From Balaenoptera acutorostrata (Eukaryota > Chordata > Mammalia > Artiodactyla > Balaenopteridae): a stretch of 64,000 nucleotides of DNA. Positions 34,975 to 47,400 of this stretch are shown here, piece by piece; positions within the stretch are counted from its first letter, which is position 1, and every line of letters starts with the position of its first letter. The stretch is taken from positions 50,247,153 to 50,311,152 of the forward strand of contig NC_080081.1 in the NCBI RefSeq assembly GCF_949987535.1. Reading direction: 5' to 3'. A program made the position numbers and the translations under genes. The notes under the pieces were generated by a model. That model was given only the letters and a program-made list of their open reading frames with translations. It had not been told where the DNA came from and searched no databases.

Positions 34975-37900
34975 CACTGGGGCCAGGAAAGTCAGACTTT
35001 ATTCAGGTCTCATTCAATTATGTTTCGAATCAACACATCTTGATAGCCAAAACTCTCATTTGAATTAGTGCTCCGATAAACGCTGTGTGTTGTCAAAAGA
35101 ATATAATTAGGCAGTAATGAATGGGCATATATTATGCCAAACCTCAGTCTACTTGTTGACCTCAGCAACTTCTAGTCAATTAGGCAACAAACAGCTTTTA
35201 ACCTGGTGGTAATAAAGCATACTGCTCTATTACTACATGACTTTTTATGGTGTCATTTTTTAAATTGAGCAGTACCTAGATCCTTTAAAGGGAAGTCATG
35301 TTTTACAAGATCTCAGCTAATTTAGAAAAAACAAAACACGTCAATTTTCCAAACAGGAATTCAATTAATTTATGGAGTAGTGAGCCAATATTTGCATATT
35401 GCCTGCAGTAAGGATAAGTATGTCAGGTTAAGAAATAATATGAAAGCATTCTTTGAAATTGCATGATATGTCTCTTTAATGTTTACTTTGGTATAGGTAT
35501 AACTAACTGATTCTCACTACTTTTAATTTTGATGAAGAGATCTTTCATCATTAACATTTAATGAAAAAATTGTTTTGTTACTGATTTTTTTTTTTAGTTC
35601 ATCAGTAAACAATTTTTAGAACTTTAACTTTCTTATGAAAATTTCTATAAATTCTTTTTCTGTGCTTGACTTCAGTTATTTAAGGACCTAAAAGACAAAG
35701 TATTCAATATTATTATTCATTTTGAATGTGTGGGATTTTTTTGAGGGGTTAGTAATTGGAGGATGTGAATTAAGATAATTTTTTCACATTCTGAATTGTG
35801 ATAAAAGCCCCTTGAAATATCACTGTTTGATCATGCATCACCCCTTAGAGCAAGTTGCTCCCCAAAGGGGTAATTTTGGTATCTCATAGACTTCCATGGA
35901 AGCTGAGCACCAGAGGTCTGTGGTAAAGGCAGTTGCCAGCCAAATGAATAAAAGCAAGATTCCCTCAACTCAACTATAAAAGCTTAGAGTCTTGACTGCT
36001 GAATTACCACCAACTTGTAAATAAATAATCACTACTAAATACAGATAATGTGTTAAACAGCTAACACTAGTAAATCACTGGTGACAGAGACCCTAAAGGT
36101 AATCCCTCACACATTGGCACAACCAATTCTTAAAATCTGATAGTGTTTTAATGTCTTCAGATGCATATAATAAATTGAACAACTGGTTACTCAGCATTAA
36201 GAACGTTTTAAAAATAAATCCTACTCTCTTTGTTGATTTCATTTACATACTGCCTTAGATTTTACTACTTGGCTATCTGTCTAGTAAGAGAGAGGCAACA
36301 CTTGGTAAGACTAAATGGAAATCAGTTTTCCATCAAATTTCAGCTATCAAGCTAAATCAACCTGTAGTCTCCTGGCAAAAAATAACATCATATAAGAGAG
36401 ACAACACATTTCATATACATAAATTGTCCAAAATATAGAGAGTCAATTAGGTTTCACATGTACAAGATCCCTTCTTTTCTGACTTAAACATTTACAAATA
36501 ATAAAAACCAAGAGTAGAGCTTTGGAAAGGCTGTTACTGGGAACCAAACACAGTTCTCAAGAGAATAAGGCTGATGGGAGTTGTCCATTCTTCCCTTTCA
36601 AAGCAGTTTTGCAAACAAGGTACAGTCTAAAATCTTGAAAGCATTTGATGGAAATATTTTCAGTTGGATTTTTTGAGGTTTAAAATTACAAAGCTGAATT
36701 CACTTCAGTGCTTGTTTTTGTTTTGTTTTTATTTTTAATATAAGGATTTTATGACATTTATGTTGTTTCTACACTGGCTTGGTGGCCAGGAAAGAAGGCA
36801 CAGAATTCTCCACCAGTTTGCAAATAATGCATTTTTCTGCTCCCGTGCACAAACAGCCTTTAACTCAGCACCACATTTTCTAAGGTATGGGCTGGAAACT
36901 GTTTGTCATGAAGCTGTAAAATGCAAAAATTTTTAAACGCTGAAGGAAAATGTCAATCAAGGCATTTCCCCATCTACTGCTACTTCTGCAAGTGCTAATT
37001 TTATTTTTCCCCAATTCCTGAAATTTGAGGTTTCCTAGCCTCATATGGAAGTAAGTTTGAAACATGCTAAATGTCACAAGGAAAGGTGCAACAAAATGAA
37101 GGAATAGAAGGTGTATTGTTCTCAAGGGACACCAATAAAAAGAGGCAGAAGAGCACTGAAAAAAAGGCAAACTTTTTGTTAAGACCCAGACTTCTTGTAA
37201 AACACTACACAATGCAAGTAACCAGTGCTGGTACCACACATGCATTAAAGCATTTTGCATGGTTTTGAAATATAATGGGAACACACATCTTGAACCACTT
37301 AAGATACTTTTGAGAACCAATCAACAATATGATATCTACATAGGCAGCAGCTGTATGCTATTGAAAAAACATGAAGTTTCAGGTATTGGTACAAATGTAA
37401 TTCTTGTGATTTAGCATGACTTTAATAAAAGCTTCAACGAAGGACTTGCACATAACCATGACTGACGGATGTAATTTTTGACCTTTCAGTTAGCTCCATC
37501 AGCTCACTCAAACACATTTTGAACAGATTATGTACTGTAGTACTTGGTAGACTCTACATTAAACAAGAGACTTTGCTCTGAGGCACTGCTTCCAACACTC
37601 CATGGGGAAATGGAAGCAGGAAAAAACAAAACTCATAGAGTTCGACAGCTACCAAGGCAACACTTGCCATTTACAATATAAGCCCAAATATTTTTGCAAC
37701 ACAACTATATATTAATTTAATAAAATACACAATATAGCTCTTATACACTCAACAATTTGGCTCATATGCACTGAATCTGCAATAAATCAATAAAAATATG
37801 TCATTTGATGTAAACACATTGAATCTTCTTACATTTGCACATTTAAATGGTCATGTGATTTGTGTACGTCTAAGACATTTTCGCTTTCCTGAGCTATTTT

Positions 37901-38799
37901 AGTGTCCACAAATGAATAAAACATATCATTCATGTTAATTGTCTCTGAATATCATCACTCAATGGTAACTATTTTTCAGAACTTTTCTAGGTCAAATTTA
38001 AAACATATCCATCATTATTTATATGTTTGTTGGACACTAAAATGCTAAAGAGGCATTTTAAACCTTTAAATTTTCTTCTTTCATGAAGTGAATTAGTCTA
38101 TGTGTGTGCAGGACAAAATGGACTATACCTTTTTACATTTAACTTTTATACGACATGAGGTGTTTTACAGATGACTCAGTTTTTAAGTTTTTTTTGACTA
38201 ATGATATGGAATGTTTTCTGTGTTTGTACGTGTGGCAGGTAACTTTATACAGAAATGTTTACCACAAATATGTGTTAATGTTTGGTGTAGCTTGGACTAC
38301 TGCAAGGTCTTTTCAGGACTTTCAGTAGAAGCCTGTGGTGACTGCTAGAAATTCTACCGCAGATCACAAATTATGACCCTGCTTTGTATGGGGTTTATAG
38401 GTAAACAGTTACGTCAGAATAAATCACGGAGGACAGTCTTAGGGCAATGAGAAAAAAGCTTCCATTCTCACACTGCATACCTTCCTAACAGATTGTCACA
38501 AGGTAACTCGCCTCCTCATCCTCCTTTTTCTTCTCTCCTTTTTCTTCTCTGTTTTTCTTTCCTCTTTGAACATCGTTAATTCTGTCCTAATATAAGTTTG
38601 GTCAAAACAAAGCCATTGTTATTTCTGAAAAAGAAACAGCAGTGTAAAGAACATACTTGTGGGCACTTCAGATGTTCACTAAAAGCCTTAAAGAAGCATC
38701 GGTCTTTCTTTATCCCTGTAAAATGGAGTTTTCACCAGGAGGAGTCATTTTTAAATCAACAGAAGAGACAAGAAAATGCCAATGCTTTTTTTTTTTTTT
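34975..38799 (-). other. PCDH17: Probable 3' UTR of PCDH17 (left limit uncertain)
   Basis: On the minus strand, sequence downstream of the stop codon (toward lower coordinates) should be 3' UTR, since the terminal exon has no donor before the stop. The block to about 35 kb contains no recognisable repeat, in contrast to the flanks, as expected for a long conserved UTR. Minus-strand AATAAA signals occur at 37000-37005, 36728-36733 and 34998-35003. I chose the last as the tentative distal limit because known PCDH17 transcripts have a UTR of several kilobases. The start is an A15 run that overlaps the stop codon. Transcript data are needed to decide which signal is used. Confidence 0.4.
34998..35003 (-). 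terminator. Candidate distal poly-A signal (AATAAA, minus strand)
   Basis: TTTATT on the plus strand reads AATAAAG on the minus strand, followed about 20-40 bases later by G/T-rich sequence ('cagtgttttgcaggttggc'). This is one of three AATAAA hexamers in the putative UTR. Confidence 0.25.
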
Positions 38800-39482
38800 T
38801 CACTTTCTCACAGCCACAGGGTCATTTCCCCGGCAGTCCTGCAGAAGCTTGTCGATTTCTCTCACGACTTCCTCTGCATCCACCGGCTCTCTGGCCAGAT
38901 CCCTGTTGGAGTGGTCAAGCTGCTCCAGGACAGCGCCCATCTCACTGGAATCCCGGCTGGCTCTTGAATGCACATCTGCGAAGACCCTTGCCATCTGCTC
39001 AGAAGCCAGGAAGGGAGGGTCTCTCGGTTGCTTGCTGGGGGACAGATACTGACTGTCAGTGGGCAAGTACTGGTTGCTCGCCTCGGCCAGAGATCCTGGC
39101 TTTGCTTCGCAACCATCCAGGGAGCCTTTCGTTGAGGTGCAAGGCTCGATGCATGCCTTGGTTGGGCTGCTTGATGCTGAGGGGACCTCTTGGAGGAGAG
39201 GGCTCAGGGCACGTTTGGCTTTTAAATAAGGTTTCACATTGGCAATGAGAATCGTGTGCTCTCGCTTGTCTTTTCCAAATGTACAAAAAGTCTTTTTCCC
39301 AGTGGGATTCACAGTTTCGTAAGTCTCAGTCTCAACATTAGCTTCAACTGTGGGTACAAAGAGATTTGTGCGGTAATCTGCATTTTCAGCCTGATTGGTT
39401 GCAGGGAACTGTGGCATCCAACACCTGTCAGAATGACCAAGCACTCGGCATTCATCTGTGCAATTAACACAGTCTTCCGGTT
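38800..39482 (-). CDS. PCDH17: Protocadherin-17 (delta-2 protocadherin), terminal coding exon
   Basis: This exon encodes the distal cytoplasmic tail of a delta-2 protocadherin, a single-pass neuronal adhesion protein that works at axon and synapse contacts and recruits actin regulators of the WAVE complex. On the minus strand a pyrimidine-rich tract ends in TTTTGCAG at 39483-39490, so the exon starts at 39482 with the last two bases of a split codon. It then gives 226 full codons and TGA at 38802-38800. The translation opens PEDCVNCTDECR, followed by LGHSDRCWMP, the conserved CM2 motif of delta-2 protocadherins. It continues with FVPTVEANVETETYETVNPT, a Ser-rich stretch (SASSSPTK), and ends EIDKLLQDCRGNDPVAVRK. 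The extracellular cadherin repeats and membrane segment are encoded by exons outside the window. I assign PCDH17 rather than PCDH8, 10, 18 or 19 from the tail sequence as recalled; membership of the delta-2 group is firmer than the paralogue. Confidence 0.9.
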
Positions 39483-42400
39483 CTGCAAAACAAAAGAAAG
39501 GACAGCAAATCCAATCATTAGGGTTGCCTTTACAGTTCTACAAAGGCTGAGATCAGCTCTCCCTGGGTTTGCTTGACCTCTGGTCTCTAAATTAAAAAGG
39601 AAAAGAAAACAATAATTAAAACATTTCAGGATGGTTGCATAAACCTGCTGGTTGAGACAATGGTTTTATTTAAGTCTATTCTCTAGGTATTAACGAATTC
39701 CCATAGCCTGGGAAGAAGTAAAAAGTGGCCACTGGAGAATCATTCTCAGTAGAGTAGAGTATCACTGTAAACTAATCTCCTGGGGATATCAGTTAGTCTT
39801 TGTTCTGTATAACCCATCCTGGAAACAGGGAACTTCAAAAAGGATTAACAGGTTTAATTTTTCAAATCAAATAACAGCGTAAAAACTGAATCACAAACTT
39901 CCATAACAAGTCTTAAGCTGCTATTTTTTTTTTTATGTTTTATCCTTATTTTGCTTGTAATTGTTATTTTGGTGACAATCATGAAATAAAGTTTTCCTTT
40001 AAAGCCTGCTTTTCCTACTGAAGAGTAGCAAATGGAATTTTCTATCCGAGCATGTTATGAATAAGCTTGTCAAAAACTGCACATTCCTATTGTAGTAGAT
40101 TTGCGTATGGATCATGTAATCAGTTTTCTTCACTTCAGCTTTTTGTTTTTGGTGTAAGTAGGTGAAAATGTATTTTGTCAACAGATATAGTTCAGAATGA
40201 ATGACAAATCATGATTTCAATTCTAAATGATAATGATTTCTGTGAGAATTTTTGCTTCTCTCTTTTGTGATAAGCATGTAGATAATCTAAATAAAGTACT
40301 GTTTAACAATCACTATTTCAAAGATGCTGAACAAGAAAATATGAAAGAAAATTCCTTCATTATGACAACAGCTGCATATGTCCATGAACTCAATATTTTA
40401 AAAGATAACTTTGAACTACATCTTCCCAGTTGTCCCTTTCATCTACAAATTGTTGTCTTCCTTATGTTTAATGATCCTTTTTAAATCAGGGACCTTTTTT
40501 TCAGGAAAGGATATTTACAGTTTAACTCTATGTGATGGGAATAGAATTCCCTACTCATTTGGGAACCCTTGGGATTGCCATTTAATTGATGTGAGAGGAT
40601 CTCCATAATGTATAGTGTCCTGTGTGCAAGGGAAAAAGCAGCAAATTTAATAGCACTGATAAATTTATACAATTATTTTTCAAAGTCATATACAAAATCT
40701 GAGTTTGTACTTCAAACACACAAAAAATTCATTATCCAAAAAGAAAAAAAAATAAACCACACCTTAATTTATCTCAAAAGGTTTTAGGATAGAATAATTT
40801 CCTATGAAACTAAACTCTTTTAGAAAAGAATCAAAATGGTGTTTTGACAGAACAAAAATTCTGCAGTATTTCATAGCACGTATCATTATTCACACTTGAA
40901 ATGTTAAAAAGAAGTATCTAGGTGGCTTGTCTCTATTTTAATTTTGTCTTGCTTTTAAACATATATTTACCTAGGAGTGAATAAAATATGTTAAGTTTAT
41001 TATGTAATGAAGGCAAGAATGCTGAAATGTAGTCTCAAACTGAACTATCTACTCACAGACTCAAATACTGTCTATGATTTGAAAGGTTGTCAGACAGATG
41101 GACACAAACAGAAGCAGAAGAATCTAGGTATTTAAAATTTTCTAGAAGCCTCCCTGTGCAGATTTAAAGTAGAGCAGAATTTAAACAACAGGATATCAGA
41201 AAAATTTAATATCAGGTATCTGTTTTCATTACCTATTCTGAAAGTGACTCTTCGATATTATGCCTGTGTCAGAAAAAAATAATACATATCATTTCATTCA
41301 ACTAATTTTATCCTTCAAAAATACAGTAGAAAACTTTACTATCTATTTCACTTGGTAATATTTTTGTATCTTTTAGGTTTGTGATTTTTAAAAACTTCAT
41401 TTACAACTCATACACTCTCTTTGAAAGACACTAACATAATTTTATTTTCAATATTGACTGGCCTCAATTTCAGCAATTTCGATAGCCCAGCTTTGAATGA
41501 ATTCAATATGAATTTAAGAATAGAGTGAACAGGACAGAATAATGCAGATTTATGAAAGTATAACTCGACCTTGAATTTGAAACCATCAACATAAAATGAT
41601 TGTTTGCACTTCACTACTGAAACTCTACAGGTTTTTTTTTACTTCACTTCATGTCACATCCTAGGGAGCAAATTTTGAGTATTGATTACAACACATTATA
41701 TGCTGTTCACCTTGTGATTAGACTGTAATTTTGACAGCAGCAGTTCACAGACAGTGAAGAAAATCAAATGGACCCTTTTGTACAAGCTGCAGAAACTAAG
41801 AACATAAAATGAACTACAACTGCCAAGGGTCAAATAAGAATTTTTGAGAGAGTAGAATTATTTCTGAAGTGACATAAATAAATAGATGACTAGGTAGACA
41901 CATAAAAGAGACATAGGTAGTACATAATGAATGACTAGCTAGACCAAAAAAATAGACAAAATGGAAAAAATGAAAGAAAAAGAGAGGGAAGAAAGAAACC
42001 AAAGTGAGGGGAGAGAGCGAAGGAGTGAGGGAGGAGTGAGGGAGGAGGGGCTTAAGGAAAGGGGAGTCGTATTGGGAGGATTTCTGCTATGCGCACCTTC
42101 TATTATATATTTTTTAAATCCACTCAATAAACTAAGTGTGTATAATATAGAATAATAGTGTGGAGGATTTTCTCAAGCCCTAGGACTATAAAGATAGATA
42201 ATAGCTTCTTTCTGTACCTTAGGGAAAACGAATCCCGGAACAGATATGTTGAATTATGAACTATGAAAATGAAAAAGAAGCAAATTACACAGACAGCCAC
42301 TATTTTCATAGATTAGATATTTGTATCAAAAAACAAATTTAGGGATCCTGGACAGAAAACAAATTTAGAGACGCTTGATCCAAGATTCATTTTTTCTTCT

Positions 42401-42896
42401 GGACCAATCTGGGATTACAAAGAAATTATTTACCCTCATTTTTGTCCTTTCCTTAGTATAACATGATAACCATCTCACAGAATGCACCCCTTGCCAAGAA
42501 AGATGGGATAATTCAAATGGTATATAGATGAGAGAAACTGAGAGATAGGCATATTTATATTGCAAAGTGAAAACAACTCTGAAGTCCGACAGCTAGAAAT
42601 CTGGGCAGTTCTGTCTATAGAGAAGGTTTACAGTGTCTAATCTTTTAAGTGTATAATTCCCTGAAGGATCATGTGACAATCAGAAATTTAAATACTTGTT
42701 TAACATTAAGAATCATTTTCTATACTACTATAGTCACATATGACTATTATACAAGCTCCCAAGGGGAGGGATCTAAACACAGTCATCGTAATTAGTTCAA
42801 TTTTGCATCTTAATTTATATGATCTTTTTCAAAAGATATAGTCACTCAAATTACTGTAAGTACTTGCAGTTCAGCTGCCACCATAAACTATACATG

Positions 42897-42919
42897 CACA
42901 CACACACACACACACACAC
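42897..42919. repeat. (CA)n microsatellite
   Basis: About 11 uninterrupted CA units. Confidence 0.92.
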
Positions 42920-45900
42920 GTATAGATCTTTATTTGCATGTGTGTAATAAAATTGAGGTTTCTCCAGGAAATAGTCCAAACAAAATTTAAAAACTCCAAT
43001 GCATGTCCAATGCATTCCTGAAAATTAAAAATCAGTAACTACCATAAGAGAAATACAGATGAATGAATAAAACACACAGGAAAGTTATATATTTATAATA
43101 TAAAGATAGCAGATATACATACAACATATATATATATTTATAAATATAAAACCTTGTATATAATTTACATGTATGTATAAATCTTTTTATTTAAAATCGC
43201 CAATAAACAACCTTTTAATCTTTCCCTGTCCTGTTCAACTATGAGTGTGAAACCTCTGACTGGATAAACAACTTGACTACTGATTTTAGAATTTTATATA
43301 ATTCAAGTTGATTTAGACATAAAGATGTATGAAATCTGCAAATTCATATTAACCTACAAATCTGAAAGCTCTCTCTCTTTTTCTAACCTAGATTAAACTG
43401 TTTAATAACTTAAAGATATTAGGCAAGCAAACATTTTTTGCCAAAATATACCTTCAAAGGAACAGGCATTGTGAAAGTTACATATATATGAGGAAAAAAA
43501 TATTTAGGTAAAACATCAAATTATCTGTTCCCAAATTATTGGATTTTAGCGATCTTCCACAAAGGTTACCAGAACTTAATGTCCACAATGTGATTTTAAC
43601 CTTGTAATGTCACTGCATCATGAAGAGTACACAGCCATTTCAAGATGGGTAAGAGGAGCCAATAATTACAATGTAGAAGATTAAAATTTGAAGTCAAAAC
43701 ACTATTTAAACCATCAAAGATTAACAAAGATTAAGGGGCCTCTATTGAACATAGTTATTTTGGTAAAAGTCAGGGGAAAACCCTTGCGTGTTGTGACTCG
43801 GAACTGTTCACTGCAGAGGAAACACAGTTCGAGGAGCTGGTTTGAGGAGCCAGGTCATGAAATTTCTTTAGAGTAAATCTATCTCTTTACTACAATCTGT
43901 CTCACTCTCAGGAAGGAATTTATCACAAATCAAAAGATAAGCTTATTTTCCCTGTCTTCAAAGTACTATACCACATAACCCAAAGAGAGATACTTAGAAA
44001 CTAATTTGTTAACACTTAGGGAAATATTAGAAAACATAAAAGGATTTCCTCCCCTTAGTTTCATTGCCTGTTTCCTCCAGAGCCCACATATCTGTACATC
44101 TGAAAACATGCATATTATTTCTAGAATAAGAGTTTCAGATATGCATCTGATTTAATTTTTATAATGAAGAAATAAATGTCTGTGTCATAGAAATCTGAAA
44201 ACCAAAATCCATTAATCAGAACATTAGTGAGGAAATTCTAAATTGCTGTGGCTGTGGGGAAGGCTATTTGAGAGAGTTTTCTGTGCTTTATGACTGTCAA
44301 CAAAATGGTTTTATTTCAGCTCTGTAAATAGCTTTAAATAGGAATAGTCCTCTTCCGTTAGTGTGGTGGTTGCTCCTGTTTCTAACAGCACCTTAAAATT
44401 GGAGTTGTTTCCAAGTAGATAGCTCTATAAATGAAGTTCATTTTTTATTTGTTCTCACTTTTCTTTTGTATTTCTACTTTACCTTCTTTCACCAATTTAA
44501 GCTTTCATAACACCTAATTAGCTGTCTGGGAAAGCAGAGAGCTGGCACCCATCTATATTTATGGCTGGCCCAAATGTTCTGGAGATTAACTCTACAGAAC
44601 TTAAAGTTGATGCCCATCACAGATTATCTACCAGTAAACAATGACAAGCCAAGACCTTAGACTGACAGTTCGTGTATACCAGTTTTCTACTGAAAGGTTT
44701 TAATGATGTAACCACAGCTTGCTTCACTGCCTTTTTCTTTCTTCAGTGCACACACAAACACACAATTTTACACATGTACACACACTTCCCTATGAGCACA
44801 GCAAATTATAATTAATCCAAATATATTCTAACATATCAGAGATAAAAACACCAATACTAAAATAGAAATCTCATCAGAATACAGTCCAACAAACCTCTAA
44901 TAAAATGTTTCTTTCATTAAATTGACATAATTCATAACATCCTGCAAACTGACAGTTTTCTGCCATAAACAGTTCTCTCCTTTTTTGGCAATGTTGATGA
45001 TTATTCACTTACTTCCCTTTACCATCCTATAAACCCCCTACACTTGTTATGATGATAGGGTGAGTCATTCCATATAAATGGCACTTTAACAATCTATATT
45101 CATTCAAATTATTCCCATTTTTGATTTCTATTTCTCATTTACTAGCATATTAGTTAAAAATAAACCTTCTGATTTCACTCTATCTGACTATGAGGGGGTA
45201 AAAACTTCACTTTCAATATTACTTCTAGAGACAGCATAGGAAAGTTGTCTCAAAACGTCTTTCTCTGTGTCGGGGAAAAAAAAAGAAACAAGTATCCTAA
45301 TATTATAATTTTATCACACGCTTTTTCTTCTGCTAGTATTCATATGACAGCTAGGCTTAATTTTAGCACAATTTTTAATAATCTTGGTGTATCCCTTATT
45401 CAGGGAAGAAAAGAGAAGGGTAAGGGAAAATGTGGCATCAGAGTACAATCACTTTATTTAGCCAAGTGATCTTTCATCTATTGCCTTGTATTTCCCATTC
45501 TTCTCACTTGTGCACAGTGATCTAGGCTGTTCTACTAATCAAATAACTGATATACAAATACACAGATGTGGGATATGTTTTTGCTTCTTATATTTTTTAA
45601 TGTAAGATCACGTAACTTGTTACAATATGCTCATTTGCTCATTTCATGAGGATGCTTGTTCATGTGTTGGCAGTGATATAATGATAAAACATTGGCTACT
45701 GGACTCCAGGAACTTAAAATATTTCCTAATAATTGGTCATAAGAAATCAGAATTTAGAAACATAGTTCAGGTAATAAAAATACTATGAGAGAAATGTATA
45801 TATTTTTAGGTGTATGTACTGCTGATCTGGCTTCCAGAATTTACCTGACCTGTGAAATGCCATTCTATCTGCTTTTAATAGGCAGAGAGCACATTTTGAA

Positions 45901-47059
45901 GAGGAGGTTATTATAATGCTATCAGATAGTCAAACCATGGCATCTTTGAAATACCAATCATCTGGCGCGCAACTACATCACAAAACGCTTCTGAATGTAT
46001 CGCCACAACTTCATTCAGACACCAGAAACCACTGGCCTATATCACATTCAACTGAATCCAATTGCAGCTGGGTATTTGGAGTGCTGGGAGCATTTGCACT
46101 TACTATTCAGTGCACCTGCACACCTTCGGGGATGGCTTCAAGTGTTTGTGACCCTTTGGACATAATAATAGGTCTACCAGAATGAATTTTCTGGCATAAG
46201 TACTGACAACCACAGATAATGCTCTGAGATGAAGAAAAATGAAATTAAATGGAAACATATGTTAAGGAATGAAAGCAAAAGGATATAAGGAAATCTGATA
46301 CGGAAGCACCAGAAAAAAAAAAGAAAAAGTGAGAATCTAAACCATGCATTGGGAACCTATGGCACAAATATAATTGTGTCCTGTGGCACAGTGTTCTGAA
46401 ATTAACATTCAAAATTTAGCTGCCACCCTTCCCCAATCTCATACTGTAGGTGCAGCCATCACCTGGGGCAGTAGCAGATGCTTAGAAGTGAAGGCACAGA
46501 TAAATAGGGCCATCTCTTTCTTAACAGGTACCCTCAGAAGAACTGGCTCTGAAACTCAATTCTATACTAAATGGAACACGTTTTTGTTTCTGTTTTTATT
46601 TTTGTTTTTTTGAGAAAAGGACTCTGACATAACCTCTCAAGGAAAAACAATATAACTCAAATGTCCCACCAGAGTAAAGACAGCTCAAATTCATTGGGAG
46701 TAGTAGATGTGTGTAATTCAGCAGTTAAAGGAATTATACTCAATCATTCATAAGGTAAGAATGAACTAAACATCAACTTTGTGAATTGGAAGTTTTCAAG
46801 CAAAGGCATCTTTGAAAGAATGTTGTGGAACAGGTGTTGTGTCAAGTAAAGGTTTGTGGTAAATGAACCCATGTTTACCCACCTCTAAAATTCTCCAGTC
46901 TGGAAGGCTGTATTTCTTTACCAAGGAATTTACAGTTTCATTAGAAACTAGAAACTTGATTTGAAACCACCATAGGAGAAATAATTCATGATTAGTTACA
47001 TTTTGAACTATGTTATATGAATGTCAAACAACAGAAATACAGAGAAAAGTGTAGAAAGT

Positions 47060-47400
47060 AATATTGTGAAAGGCTTTTTAGAAGAAGTGGTGCTTGATTT
47101 GCAATTCAAGAGATGATCAGGGTTTCAACAGACAGTGGAGAGCAGGGATAGGGTGATCTAGGTAGAGATTAGAAAGTGAAATGATTACCACACAGAAATG
47201 TGTTTCACAGGGTGATAAGAGAGCAGATTTGTAGGTCAAAAGACGTATATTGCAATGCCTAAAAATAAAGTAACATGGGAAAACCTGGCTAGAATGTAAA
47301 AGAAAATGGAAAGGCTCTGAATAAAAGACCGAATTTAGTTTAACGGGTAATGGAACACTAATATGGGTATTTGAGCAATTTATTGTACATCTCAGAAGAT
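47060..47400 (+). mobile_element. Possible ancient interspersed repeat, unassigned
   Basis: Phrases such as 'ggctttttagaagaagtggt', 'gatcagggtttcaacagaca' and 'ggaaaggctctgaataaaag' follow the order of a familiar mammalian repeat ('aggcttcctggaggaggtgg...aggatttcaacagg...'). Divergence is high, so this is tentative. Confidence 0.3.

Noticed and set aside
36880..37320. 146-codon minus-strand frame within the putative 3' UTR
   Set aside because: It lies downstream of the PCDH17 stop and has no known domain; long frames are expected occasionally in kilobases of UTR.
38598..39248. 216-codon plus-strand frame opposite the PCDH17 exon
   Set aside because: It is the antisense shadow of the minus-strand coding exon, which has the splice acceptor and known family motifs.
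45916..46185. 89-codon frame in somewhat less AT-rich DNA
   Set aside because: No recognised domain, no splice signals in phase, and it is on the strand opposite the host gene.
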